From NCBI RefSeq assembly GCF_042186555.1, contig NC_133329.1:192983960-193047959 (forward strand): 64,000 nucleotides of DNA, in the 5' to 3' direction. Position numbers and translations under genes: made by a program. This DNA comes from Aquarana catesbeiana (taxonomy: Eukaryota; Chordata; Amphibia; Anura; Ranidae). Positions within the stretch are counted from its first letter, which is position 1; every line of letters starts with the position of its first letter. This document shows positions 11,536 to 21,646 of the stretch, in pieces. The notes under the pieces were generated by a model. That model did not search any database and was not told where the DNA came from. It saw nothing but the letters and a program-made list of their open reading frames with translations.

Positions 11536-11882
11536 ATATTTGTTTTAAAGTATAAACTGCTACATAAGGCAATTTGTTTTGGACAGAATGAAGATGGATT
11601 AAGAACACCTGTTATGTATTTATTGCTACCTCTGCCCCCATTAGGAAGATTCACCCTATTTGACCCATTTACCATCATCATCAAAAGTGGAAGTAAAAGA
11701 AAATCCCACATTTTAGGTAGTCCCCAGAACCATAACAAAGGGGAAACCCTCCAATGGGGACACTAAATCTGCAAGCTGGGGGGGGGCCCAATAGATTCTC
11801 TTAACAGCTTCAGATCCGGGCCATTGCCAAATGACGGCAACAGCGCGGATCTAAATTGCGTCGTCCCGTGCACGAGCGGCCT

Positions 11883-12135
11883 GCGCGCGCCCTGCAGGGC
11901 GCGCGCGGCGCGCTCGGTGATCAGCGAGTCTATGAGACTCGCCTAATCACAGATCAGAGTAAGGGGTTGGTCCCGACCCCTTACCACATGATCAGCTGTC
12001 AGCCAATGACAGCTGATCATGTGATGTAAACAGAGCCGGTAATCGGCTATTTTTCCTCCTCGCGCTGACAGCGTGAGGAGGAAAAAAAAACCCGATCACC
12101 GGCGGCCGTGATCGGGACATCAGTCCCGATCACGG
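11883..12135. repeat. Cluster of perfect and near-perfect palindromes
   Basis: Four inverted repeats lie within 253 bp. 11883-11906 is a perfect 24-bp GC palindrome centred on CCTGCAGG. 11987-12021 has 15-bp arms (CATGATCAGCTGTCA) and a 5-base loop. 12049-12085 has arms of TTTTTCCTCCTCGCGCT type. 12106-12135 has 12-bp arms (CCGTGATCGGGA) and a 6-base loop. They lie in the left arm of the TTAA element. Confidence 0.9.
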
Positions 12136-12159
12136 TGCTATTACAACACAAAGCAATAG

Positions 12160-12715
12160 GCAGCAGTGCTGCCTACAAGTGCCCACCAGAGTCACCCATC
12201 AGTGCCATCAATCAGCGCCACCCATCAGTGCCCACAGTGCCACCCATCAGTGCCCACAGTGCCACCCATCAGTGCCACCCATCAGCACCCACATCAGTGC
12301 CACCCATCAGCACCCACATCAGTGCAACCTATCAGAGGCCCATCAGTGTCACCTACCAGTGCCCATAAGTGCCAATCAGTGCCACCCATCAGTGCCACCC
12401 ATCAGTGCCCCCATCAGTGCCACCCATCAGTGCCCCCATCAGTGGTACCTATCAGTGCCCATCCGTGCCACCTATCCGTGCCACCCATCCGTGCCGCCCA
12501 TCCGTGGCCATCAGTGCCGCCTTATCTGTGCCCATCAGTACCGCCTTATCTGTCCCCATCAGTACCGCCTTATCTGTCCCCATCAGTGCCGCCTTAACTG
12601 TGCCTATCAGTGCCGCCTTAACTGTGCCTATCAGTGCCGCCTTAACTGTGCCTATCCATGCCCATCAGTGCAGCCTATCAGTGCCCACCAGTGCCGCCTC
12701 ATCAGCGCATATCAA
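12160..12715. repeat. Minisatellite, CATCAGTGCCACC-type units
   Basis: About 40 imperfect units of roughly 12-16 bp built on CATCAGTGCCACC run through the middle of the TTAA element. Higher-order 25-bp units (GCCGCCTTATCTGT plus CCCCATCAGTA) appear towards the right. All three forward frames are open because the unit lacks stop codons. The resulting Pro/Ser/His-rich ORFs at 12108-12752 are repeat translation and not genes. Confidence 0.92.
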
Positions 12716-13080
12716 TGAAGGAGAAAAATTACCTGTTTGCAAAATTTTATAACAAACTATTAAACATGATTTTTTTTTTTCAAAAATTTCCATCTTTTTT
12801 TGTTTGTTTAGCAAAAAATAAAAATCCCAGCTGTGATTAAATACCACCAAAAGAAAGCTCTATTTGTGGGAAAAAAATGATAAAAATTTCATTTGGGTAC
12901 AGTGTTGTATGACCGCGCAATTGTCATTCAAAGTGCGACAGTGCTGAAAGCTCAAAATTGGTCTGGGCAGGAGGGGGGTTTAAGTGCCCAGTAAGCAAGT
13001 GGTTAATTTGCAGGGATTTCCTCTCATTTCCTGTTTCCAAATCCAAAATGGAAAAAAAAAAAAAAGAAAGTGGTTTCATA

Positions 13081-13955
13081 AAATCGATGGCACAACTATA
13101 AGCCCATCCCCACATGCCAAGGTTCTAGGTGTAGTCCTGGACTTTGAACTTTCCTTCAAGCACCACGTCCAATCACTGTCCAATTCCTGCTGCCTCAACC
13201 TCCGCAACATCTCCAAAATATGCCGCTTTCTAACCAATGACACAACAAAGGTCTTAATTCACTCGCTGTTCATCTCTCGCCTCGACTACTGCAACTCTAC
13301 AAAATCTATGAGTGCATCCTGAGCTTTTGGCTGCAGACTACTACTTCAATCCATCATGAATGCTGCTGCCAGACTTATCCACCTTACCAATGGCTCGGTC
13401 TCTGCTACCCCTCTCTGTCAATCCCTCCACTAGCTTCCGGTCAGCCAAAGAATTCAATTCAAATTACTAACAACTACGTACAAAGCCATCCACAATTTAG
13501 CCCCCAGCTACATCGCTAGCCTAGTCTCTAAATACCAACCTACTCGTTCTCTTCGTTCCTCTCAAGATCTTCTGCTCTCTAGCTCCCTCATCACCTCCTC
13601 CCATGCTGGCCTCCAGGACTTTTCCAAAGCCTCTCCAATCCTATGGAATGCCTTACCCCAATCTGTCCACTTATCTCCTACTCTATTAGATTTTAGACGA
13701 TCCCTGAAACCCCTTCTCTTCAGAGAAGCCTACCCTACCCACACCTAACAACTGTTTTTTTAATTTTCTCCATCAGCTCACCCCCCACAGTTATTACATT
13801 TTGTTTCCACTCGACCCTCCCCTCTAGATTGTAAGCTCTAACGAGCAGGGCCCTCTGATTCCTCCTGTATTGATTTGTATTGTAAGTGTACTGTCTGCCC
13901 TCATGTTGTAAAGCGCTGTGCAAACTGTTGGCGCTATATAAATCCTGTTTAATAA
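13081..13955 (+). pseudogene. L2 LINE, 3' end of ORF2 and 3' UTR
   Basis: The CR1/L2-clade retrotransposon ORF2 ends with a conserved C-terminal region after RT. Translation gives KVLGVVLDFELSFKHHV, NLRNISKICRFLTND, LFISRLDYCNS and, in other frames, SLCQSL.WLPVSQRIQFKL, NLAPSYIASLV and DFRRSLKPLLFREAYP. The frame is broken by stops and by the 49-bp foreign segment at 13294-13342. The 3' UTR ends with TTGTAAAGCGCTGTGCAAA and GGCGCTATATAAA, which is the tail shared with the SINE at 11201. Everything upstream of RT is missing, as is usual for 5'-truncated LINE insertions. Confidence 0.88.
13294..13342. other. 49-bp insert copied from the neighbouring DIRS-like recombinase, inverted
   Basis: These 49 bases are identical to the reverse complement of 15064-15112. 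At that site they encode recombinase residues (VHSTKSMSAS, stop, AF). Here they sit in L2 sequence that reads RLDYCNS just before the insert and resumes L2-like sequence just after (ACTTCAATCCATCATGAATG). The shared internal TGA shows the copy was made from an already mutated recombinase. I infer templated break repair or gene conversion. Confidence 0.8.
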
Positions 13956-14171
13956 TACTTACTGTAATTTTCCTTTCCTGGTGCCTATCCATGGCAGCAT
14001 ACATGTAGTGTAGTAGCCCCGCCTACTTCCGCCCACACGACCAGTGCATAGCTATAAAAAGTTAACACCCACACAACAGCCCATTCCCTGTACATTGCTA
14101 GGAACAAACTGGGTGGGTTCAGTATGATGCCATGGATAGGCATCAGGAATGGAAAACTACGGTAAGTATGA
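13955..14171. repeat. 3' hairpin of the DIRS-like element
   Basis: Arms at 13955-14003 (TACTTACTGTAATTTTCCTT, then CCTGGTGCCTATCCATGGCA) and 14127-14171 (TGCCATGGATAGGCATCAGG, ending ACTACGGTAAGTAT) are complementary with a few mismatches. They enclose about 120 bp that includes the inverted terminal repeat. A second copy of the arm motif follows at 14190-14212. The layout equals that at 36375-36673. Confidence 0.8.
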
Positions 14172-14212
14172 TACAATTTTGTTTTCCTGGTGCCTCCATG
14201 GCAACATACATG

Positions 14213-14994
14213 TGGTAGATCAAGAACTAGCTACCAGGGTGTGAAGGTTCAGCAAATCATATCATAAAAGTTAGTAAGCTACTGGCTTTCGCCAAAGACA
14301 GGTGTAGTGAGGACTAATAAGCCCATCAGTAGTGATGAAGGAACGTGTCATCATAGAACATGATTGGCTCTCCCGCCGACACCTCTGTATAAGGTGCCCA
14401 CGATGTCTGGATACTACTGGAGAAACGTACAGCAATTACTTTTAGCGGCTGCAGCCCAGCCATATAGTGGGCCCTTAGAATTACGTTTAGGAACCGCAAG
14501 GTGATTGTGCGCTGGAGCCTTTTACCATTGTTAGTTTTTAAGGAACTAGGTATAGCTGTTATGACTAGCTAAATTACTGTTTGCAAGTGTGCCATCATTG
14601 ATCTGGATATGTTGAAGAAGTACTTCACCTAAAGTCTGTCAAAGCAATCCCACTATGGGATAGGTAAACAAATGCCCACAGGCTCTAGATGCCATGACAA
14701 CAGCAAAGCTGTGAACCGCCTTCAGCTCGAAGAGTCTCCCCAATAATTCTTATACCAGAAGCTGACTTCAGATGTCCACCTGGTAGAAAAACAATTGAGC
14801 ACCATCCACGATACCTTCCCAATCTGCATCAACATCCAAATCCCCCAGACAGGCCCCCTCCGAAGCACACCCACCTTAAAGGGGGGCATGCCTCGAAAGC
14901 CCACCCCAAAAATGCCAGCGCAGATGGAAAAAGCACAACGGACAGCATCCAAATGCTCCCATAGCAAGTGCACTAATCCAGCTACAATCACCTC
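14213..14994 (-). other. 3' trailer of the DIRS-like element
   Basis: This lies between the recombinase end and the 3' hairpin on the minus strand. The reading frame 14991-14722 (minus) continues from the recombinase without recognisable motifs and is probably trailer sequence. No independent gene is seen. Confidence 0.45.
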
Positions 14995-15118
14995 AAGCTA
15001 ATGGGAGAACACAGAGAAAGTGAGGATAGAAGTCCAGGTTGCAGCCTTGCCAATCTGAGAAACAGTAGTCTGCAGCCAAAAGCTCAGGATGCACTCATAG
15101 ATTTTGTAGAGTGCACCT
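14995..15118 (-). pseudogene. DIRS tyrosine recombinase, C-terminal catalytic end (broken)
   Basis: DIRS elements integrate circular cDNA with a tyrosine recombinase instead of a DDE integrase. On the minus strand one frame reads KVHSTKSMSAS, a TGA stop, then AF. A neighbouring frame continues TVSQIGKAATWTSILTF. This matches the final HST(R/K) box and the A-A-T-W-(S/T)-S block that precedes the catalytic tyrosine in DIRS recombinases. The position of the usual Arg is Lys, and a stop and a one-base shift separate the two parts. Only this small part of the recombinase remains, upstream of the trailer. Confidence 0.65.
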
Positions 15119-15990
15119 TGTCAGGACAGAATGGAACCTGGACCCTAGACCATGGTGTTGCTTGATGCTCTGCTAGAAATCAGCTTATCAGTACAGGATC
15201 CATCTTGAAAAAACAAGAGGAAAGTAAAGGCTGAGAGATAAACTTTCATCCTGACCACATCCGGCCAAGAGAAGGAAATTACCTTTGGAACTGGAGGCAC
15301 ATCAAAGAACTGAAAAAGGATATCTTGGTTTAAGGAGACAGATAAGAACTACCCCAAAAAAGATGGAGAACTGGGTTCTAACAACCTTGTCTTATGTAAA
15401 ACCGTGAAGAGTTCCATGCCAGACAAGGCCACCAGTCCTGAACAGCCACCTCACCAAGTGAAGGCTACGAGTAAACTACTTAAGCACCCGCAAAGTCTTA
15501 TTGGCAGCAACATTAAAGCGTTTGTTACCCTAAAAAAAAATTTTAAAAATTAAAAAAGGATTCTGTCTCTTTAAAGCATGTTATACAGCCCCGTGCTTGT
15601 GCTGTGTAATTTGGCCCCTGTATTGCCTAAAAAATCTGGCTGATCCTGCCAGTTTCTACCCTCCCCTTTGTAAACTGACCAGTTTATGCGCCTCCTGTCT
15701 GCTCTCCCCCCTCCCTACCTGTTAATTTTCATATTATCCACTCTGTGTGCTAATCCTGTGTCCCCCTGTGTGTGTGTGATTTTTTTTAAAAGTACTGATT
15801 ATACCTCATTTCAGAGCGCCGATGTGACCGGCCGGCACAGAAATTGCTGAAGGGATAGAAACATTAATTATCTTTGATGCCCAACAAAGCCAAAAAGTGT
15901 CCCAGGCGAAGGGAGGCAAAGCTAATTTTGTATTTTTTCTATGGAAAACTTGCATCTGAACCCAGCCCTTTAAACTTCAAAATGCATACC
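15119..15990 (-). other. Interior of the DIRS-like element, including a foreign-looking segment
   Basis: No coding domain is recognisable here. From about 15520 (poly-A-rich, AAAAAAAAATTTTAAAAATT) to about 15830 the sequence changes character (pyrimidine-rich, TGTGTGTGTGTGAT). It is likely a later small insertion. Its boundaries and type are not clear. Confidence 0.4.
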
Positions 15991-16330
15991 AGGTAATGTC
16001 ACCATGGGCTTTTGGATAGTGAACTGTTTGCCACCACAATTGGGGCAGAAACACCTTGACCCAGAAACCTTTAGCGACTATGCAGATGCCACAAGTGGAG
16101 AAAAGATGCTTTTTAACAAGTAGAAAGAGAAAAAGACCTTGCAATCTGTACCTTTTTTACGCTGGCAATGACAGGTGTAAAGCTTCAGCCAAATCTCTAA
16201 TGCCATTGACCTCGAGAACCTGTCCATGGAAGCCCATGCAGGCTACTTCTTCTCAAAAAGCTGTAGCAAATTTCTTACCTAGAGCCTGCTCTGGTTTCTT
16301 ACCTCGCTCCTCTGATTTTTCTCCACTCAT
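15991..16330 (-). pseudogene. DIRS-like gag N-terminus (broken)
   Basis: On the minus strand a frame begins MSGEKSEERGKKPEQALGKK at about 16330. It has the same highly basic, Gly/Lys/Glu-rich character as the DIRS gag start at 27514. Further along, in shifted frames, CFCPNCGGKQF suggests a CxxC-type metal-binding motif. Stops interrupt every frame. Gag proteins of this type package element RNA. Everything between it and the recombinase remnant (most of gag, RT and RNase H) has been lost. Confidence 0.4.
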
Positions 16331-17159
16331 GGTAAACTTACCTACCTTAAAGGAAAATGGCCAGCAGAGGCACAGCCTCAGGCTGAACATAAAGTACCAG
16401 CTTATCCTCTGTTCTTCCTTGGCAGCAGTTAACCTGCTCTCTGCTGAGGGATGCAATTTGGAGTTGGTAGCAACAGTATTGGAATGCAGCTTGAGGTAAT
16501 CACAACAACTTGGAAATGGTAACTTTACCCAGGCCAACATCAATCTTTTGCAGCTATGAATAGTGGACAGAAGAGCTTCTTTCTACCCCTTTAAGGCAAT
16601 CTTAACACACTCTTAATCTTGTAACGGAAACTTCAGCCAGGCTTATAGCAATCCTTTGTGGCTATGACTAGTGGGTAGAAGAGCTTCTGTTACCCTTTTT
16701 AAGGCAATTTTGACATTAAATTGTAACTGCATCTTCACCCAGGATTCGCCCTGGATACACTGCTGTATGTGGGGCTAGTAAGCACCTGATTTTTCACCCC
16801 AAAAGATCCACAGAAGGGAACAAGGGTCAAGGACGGCGCTACAGGAGAGAATGAACCTGCACGGAAAACCACCAAAGGTGGAAGGTAAGGGTTCTCTTCA
16901 CACTGGCTGTGAGTTCCATGAAGATTAAAAAAAAGAATGGCCTATTGTGTTGGTGCTAACTTTTTATAGCTATGAACTGGTCCTGTGGGTGGAAGTAGGC
17001 GGGGCTACTACCCCACATGTATGCTGCCATGGAGGCACCAGGAAAACCTTTTGCCTATAGTTCTGACTTTAGACAGACACAAGGATTTGGGGTAAAGTTC
17101 ATTCAGCCACACAGCTCCAGACATCTCCCACTGTCTGCAGATGCAGATTAGGTTACGTT

Positions 17160-17170
17160 CTTATGTTCAT
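17160..17170. repeat. Target-site duplication of L1 copy 2 (left copy)
   Basis: CTTATGTTCAT is repeated at 23370-23380 on the other side of the LINE. It directly abuts the A tail of the minus-strand element. The match supports insertion by target-primed reverse transcription. Confidence 0.88.
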
Positions 17171-17410
17171 ATATATTTTTTTTTGAATACACGTTTTTAT
17201 TGAAAGAATAGAACAGAATACATAATATGTCAAAAACAGTACATGATGGTCTAGAAGTCTGGTCCAGAACTTAGAATATCAGATGCACATATAGTAATTA
17301 CGAAAATATAAGTTACTAAATAAAGCCTTATGAGCTGAGGAGGTCTCCTGGGAGGGAGGGTCCTGGGGCCTGAGAGAGGACTGGAGGGTTTGTACACTTA
17401 GTTTTGACAT

Positions 17411-18451
17411 TCAAGATATGCAAGTAACTGCTTGAGGATTTAAATAACTGAAAACATAAAAGAAACATAAATAACAAAGAAAAAACCATGGATAATCAAC
17501 CTTGAATATGAGGTACATGTCGGGTTGCGGGAGACCAATGTGGGCGAAGTGAATTTGATGCCAAGAGGTGAAAGAGACCATGCTAGTTAATACCAGAAAA
17601 TCCTGGGTGTTTAAGGAACCAATGATTTCCATTTCCGCTCATAAATGTGCATAGTGTCAGTAATTGTATGCAAAATTTTTTCCATAAGTTGAATGGCAGA
17701 CATTTGTCGAAGGACTTGTTCCCAGGGAACCCTGGGTGTGCTCCAAAACAGGGCTATACACCAATGGACCGCGCTAAATAGAGTATGGGATAGTTTTTGG
17801 TCAGGAGGAGAGGCTCCAGGGATATCCGCAAAAAGTAAGCCCATCTGATAAGTTATAGTAACCGGTATCCCTAGAATCTCTGCCACCTTGGCTGTAACCC
17901 TCTGCCAGAGGTCTCTTAGGGCTATACAACTCCAAAAAATATGTAGATGGGTCCCCTGTTCAAGACATCCCCTGAAGCAGCTTTCAGAAACCGTGGGGAA
18001 GAATTTATGCAATTTAGCGGGGGTGTAATACCACCTAATGTGTAGCTTCATCACTGTTTCTTTAACCGCTACTGACCTGTACATTTATGAAGGTTCGTTA
18101 ACCTATCCATCCACTCCTCGGGGGATACCTCCTGTCCAGTCTCTGCCTCCCACTGAATCATGGCAGAGGATTTCTCCGAGAGGCCTAAGCCACCCAGATA
18201 ATTGTATAGCAGTGAGATTATCCCCTTGTCTCTAGAAGCAGGGCCACAGAGATCTTCAAATGTGATGTCAGGTGAGGGAACTTGATTAGGAAAGTGTGAG
18301 TTATAAAAATGTCTGATCTGAAGGTATCTGTGGAACTCAGACCGGGGTAAAGAGTGAGAAGTTTGCAACGATAGAAAGGAATGGAGCACTCCATCCTTTT
18401 GTAGAGAGCCAAGTGTGACCAGGTCAGCAGAAATCCATAGGGCAAAGGCAT
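17411..18451 (-). pseudogene. L1 ORF2 (copy 2): C-terminal region with zinc knuckle
   Basis: Several short minus frames carry the C-terminal third of ORF2. 18451-18069 holds the post-thumb region (SEFHRYLQIRHFYNSHFP, DKGIISLLYNYL, EWMDRL). 18084-17611 reads LHIRWYYTPAKLHKFFP, then CFRGCLEQGTHLHIFWSC, a Cys-x3-Cys-x7-His-x4-Cys knuckle typical of L1 ORF2. WQRVTAKVAEILG follows. The knuckle helps target-primed reverse transcription. Frame changes near 18490 and 18080 separate it from RT. Confidence 0.88.
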
Positions 18452-18487
18452 TGGAGTTGGGAAAAGCAGCGAAGAAAGAAGGGTTAC

Positions 18488-20022
18488 CTAGAAATGTGGC
18501 CCATTTGGGGTAAGGTGGGAGTAGGGAGAATTTCTTTTTATATAGGGACCATAGGTGCCCACCACTGAATTAAGGCGGGAGATACCCTTTGGACTAATTG
18601 CTGGGGCCCACAATAAACTAGGTAGAGAGTAAGGGGCTGTGGAGGAGCGCTCAAAACTGAGCCATGGGATCCCGAGAGGGGGGACATGCCACTGAGCTAG
18701 CTGAGTGAGTCTGGCTGAAGGGTAGTAATGCCAAAGATTAGGAAGGCCCAATCCACCCCGGGCCCGGGGTCTATAAATCATCTGCTTACCTAATCTGGGT
18801 TTTTTATTGTGCCATACAAATTTATTAATATCTCTTTGAATGGAATCAACCGTTTGCCGTGACACATAATTTGGAAGGGCCCTAAAAAAAAATAAAAGTT
18901 TAGGAAGAATGGACATTTTAATTGTTTGGATCCTGCCTAGAAAAGTGATATGGTAAGAATTCCACGCGATTAAAAGTTGTCTGATTCTAGTAAATGCTGG
19001 TGGGTAGTTAGCTAAATATAATCTGTAAAGAGATGGTGCCAATTTAATCCCTAAATAAGACAGATACTGACCATCCATGGGAAAACCAAAGTTGGCTTGG
19101 ATTGTGGAGTTAATATGTTGGGAGAAGTTTATAGGAAGGGCTGAGCATTTAGAGATGTTAACCCCTAAGCCCGAGAGATCTCGGAAGGTATGGAGGGTAG
19201 AAATCAGGTTTGGGATTGAGACAATCGGATCAGAGAGAAATAGGAGAACATCGTCTGCATACAGACTTAATTTGAACTCCTGATCTCCTTTTATATAACC
19301 TTTGATGTTAGGGTCCAAACTAAGGGACTGGGCCAGGGGTTCAATGGCGAGGGCGAATAAAAGCGGTGATAGGGGGAAACCCTGCCTTGTTCCCCTGCCC
19401 AACCTAAAATACTCTGAGTTACAGCCCGGTAATCTAATCCGAGTGCGGGGTTGATGATATAATGCTCGGAAGCCATGAACAAAAGCTCCCATAAAGCTGA
19501 ATTTCTCTAAGGTTAGTTCGAGGTATGGCCAAAGCACGCTATCAAAGGCCTTATGGATGTCCAGGCTTAGAAATAGTACTTTATGGGAGTGTAGATCAGC
19601 GTCCTGAATAATATTAGAAGCCAGTCTGATGCTGTCAGTGATTTGTCTAGTCGGGATGAAACCCGTTTGGTTAGGTGAAACTAAGGAAGTGAAAATAGTC
19701 GAAAGCCTATCTGCCAAAATACGCCCGAATATCTTTAGATCTGTGTTGATGACAGAAATAGGCCTGTAATTTTGTGGTAAGGAGTGGTCCTTGTTGGATT
19801 TAGGGATTAATGACATGTTCACGTGAAGCATATCATCTGGGAAGACATTACCTTTTAATATATGATTAAAGTTAGCCTGTAGATATGGGGTCAAAAGGTG
19901 GGAGAATTTCTTGTAATAGGGGGCCGAATAACCATCTGGGCCTAGAGTTTTAGAAAGTTTTAGGGATTTAATGATCGTAGTAATTTCCTGGTCCGAGCAA
20001 GGGGCATTAAGCGCTAAGAGTT
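18488..20022 (-). pseudogene. L1 ORF2 (copy 2): reverse transcriptase
   Basis: The 468-residue frame 19894-18488 contains the whole RT core: LPQNYRPISVINTDLKIF, FLSLDIHKAFDSVLWPYL (motif A), GRGTRQGFPLSPLLFALA (motif B), LSLYADDVLLFL (motif C, YADD), then LGIKLAP and the thumb. The region up to 20022 continues in the same frame without a methionine and includes KLSKTLGPDGYSAPYYKK, the RT entry motif. A frameshift near 20020 disconnects it from the upstream linker. The RT residues look intact, but ORF2 as a whole is broken. Confidence 0.92.
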
Positions 20023-20619
20023 GTCCTGTGTTAGTTTGGGGAGAGGGATATTCTCAAGCCATGTATTAAGGACGGGGTTAGGAGAGGAGGTGGGAGGAGA
20101 AAGCAGATTTTCGTAAAATTTAGAAAAAATCTGAAGGATCTCAGTTGGGTTTGAGACCAAGCTCCCTTTAGGGTTTCTTAACTTATAGATATGTGAGGGT
20201 TGGATGGATTGGTTGAGCTTTCTAGCAAACATGGCCGATGCCGCATTACTGTGTAACAGAAACTTAGCCTTCGACCATCTGAGAGCCTTTTCTGTCTGTT
20301 CTGAGAGGATTTTGTCTAGTTCGAATCTAGTGTTATTAATTTGTTGTAAGAGATCGGTAGAGTGGTTCTGTGTGTGCAAGTGGTATAACCTATCTAGCTC
20401 TGATGTTAGTTTGGTAATATCGATCAGTTTTTGTTTTTTCCTTTCTACAGCAATCTGGATTAAATGGCCTCTGATCACAACCTTATGGGCTGCCCAAAGG
20501 ATGGGGGGCGAAACGTCACCTACGTTATTGGTGGCAAAATAGTCTTCTACGTGTTTAGAGATCTGTGAAATTATAATAGGGTCAGTGAGGAGAGACTCAT
20601 TCAGCCTCCACCCAGCCAC
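20014..20619 (-). pseudogene. L1 ORF2 (copy 2): linker between endonuclease and RT
   Basis: This 201-residue frame has the helical linker typical of LINE ORF2: WRLNESLLTDP, then a Lys/Glu/Gln-rich segment (VERKKQKLIDITKLTSELD), then FLLHSNAASAMFARKLN and the pre-RT segment KFYENLLSPPTSSP. It is bounded by a frame change on each side (20022 and about 20640). No catalytic motif is expected here. Confidence 0.85.
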
Positions 20620-20673
20620 ACTGGGTTTGAGACCTATGTGGGAAATATCAAGGGATACTAACTGGTGATCCGA

Positions 20674-21400
20674 CTACGGGCAGGAGTGAATGGCAGCAGC
20701 AGAGTTGGCTAGCAATATAGGAGAGGAAAACGGATAATCCAATCTGGAGTAACTGTCATGAGGGTGGGAATAAAAAGTATACTCTCTAGCCCCCACATTA
20801 TGTCCTCTCCATGAGTCTACTAAATTATGTGAGTGCAATAGTGATTTTAGAGTTTTAGGGAAGGCATTGCAGGTGCTGCCCGTTCTGCTCCAACCCATGG
20901 CCGAATGCGCCACCAAGTTAAAATCCCCTCCCAATAGTAGATGCGGGGAATTATATTTGTCCAACACTTGGAAAAAAGCCTTAAAAAATGATGCTTGAGA
21001 ATCATTAGGTGCATATACATTGGCTATGGTAACCCTCTTGCCCTGTAAGGAGCCCTACAGGATGATAAATCTGCTAGCAGGATCTTTGTATACATCATGA
21101 ACTTCAAAAACTAGGCCTCTTTTAACAAATATTGCAACCCCTCGGGATCTGGAACCGAAAGTCGTATAATACCCTTGACCAAAAGTTCTATCAAAATATG
21201 TGGGGTGGTTGTTTTCGGAGAAGTGGGTCTCCTGTAGAAGAATGATATCCGCCCGAAGGCGTTTATACATAGTAAAGGTCTTCTTACGTTTATGTGGGGA
21301 GTTGAAGCCCCTGACATTATGGGATATTAATTTAAGACCCATAGTAAGTGAAGAAGGGTACAAGGGTATAGAACAACCTGAGGAGATCCCGAGGGGTTGG
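20674..21400 (-). pseudogene. L1 ORF2 (copy 2): AP endonuclease
   Basis: Two minus frames make up the nuclease. 21363-21055 starts with LKLISHNVRGFNSPHKR and carries LLQETHFSE (catalytic Glu) and SRGVAIFVKRGLVFEV. 20967-20674 carries LLLGGDFNLV and SRLDYPF, with SDHQLV in line after a stop. The metal and phosphate-binding residues of the fold are therefore present, but a stop near 21055 and one near 20672 break the protein. The first roughly 30 codons lie inside the left arm of the perfect palindrome at 21264-21446. Confidence 0.88.
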
Positions 21401-21646
21401 TAGCCAACATCCTCTGCCTCGAAAGGCTGGGGAAGTCAGTCAGGCAAACAATCGTATATTGTATGCCTGACTGACTTCCCCAGCCTTTCGAGGCAGAGGA
21501 TGTTGGCTACCAACCCCTCGGGATCTCCTCAGGTTGTTCTATACCCTTGTACCCTTCTTCACTTACTATGGGTCTTAAATTAATATCCCATAATGTCAGG
21601 GGCTTCAACTCCCCACATAAACGTAAGAAGACCTTTACTATGTATA
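21264..21646. repeat. Perfect palindrome (183-bp arms, 17-base loop) inside L1 copy 2
   Basis: The left arm 21264-21446 and right arm 21464-21646 are reverse complements, and I read no mismatch. The centre is 21447-21463 (AACAATCGTATATTGTA). The left arm is the genuine ORF2 start, because it continues into the rest of the endonuclease. The right arm is an inverted copy placed between ORF1 and ORF2. RNA across it would fold into a long hairpin. Confidence 0.92.

Larger units (their letters stand above)
11805..13002. mobile_element. Non-autonomous TTAA-flanked (piggyBac-type) element with hairpins and a minisatellite
   Basis: TTAA flanks it at 11801-11804 and 13003-13006. The right end (GCAAGTGG|TTAA) matches the terminus at 51757-51768. 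The right arm (12740-13000) has the family arm: 'AAAGAAAGCTCTATTTGTGGG', 'GTACAGTGTTGTATGACCGCG' and 'CAATTGTCATTCAAAG'. The left arm holds four strong hairpins, and the middle is a minisatellite. It encodes no transposase. The left terminus is not a clean inverted match to the right one, so the left boundary is less certain. Confidence 0.65.
13955..17050 (-). mobile_element. DIRS-like tyrosine-recombinase retrotransposon, internally deleted
   Basis: The two ends are inverted repeats. CCTGGTGCC..CCATGGCAGCATAC with GTAGCCCCGCCTACTTCC and CATAGCTATAAAAAGTTA at 13976-14075 matches the complement at about 16940-17045. On the minus strand the order is terminal repeat, gag start (about 16330), a zinc-knuckle-like motif, then recombinase C-terminus (about 15118-15000) and a 3' hairpin. 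RT, RNase H and most of the recombinase are absent. A segment at about 15520-15830 looks foreign to the element. The DIRS assignment rests on the recombinase motif and on architecture shared with 26361-36672. Confidence 0.65.

Noticed and set aside
12108..12752. Long overlapping Pro/Ser/His-rich ORFs in three frames
   Set aside because: They are translations of a minisatellite whose unit lacks stop codons in every frame.
21200..21403. Plus-strand 67-codon ORF that reappears on the minus strand
   Set aside because: It is the antisense of the ORF2 start, duplicated by the palindrome, and not a gene.
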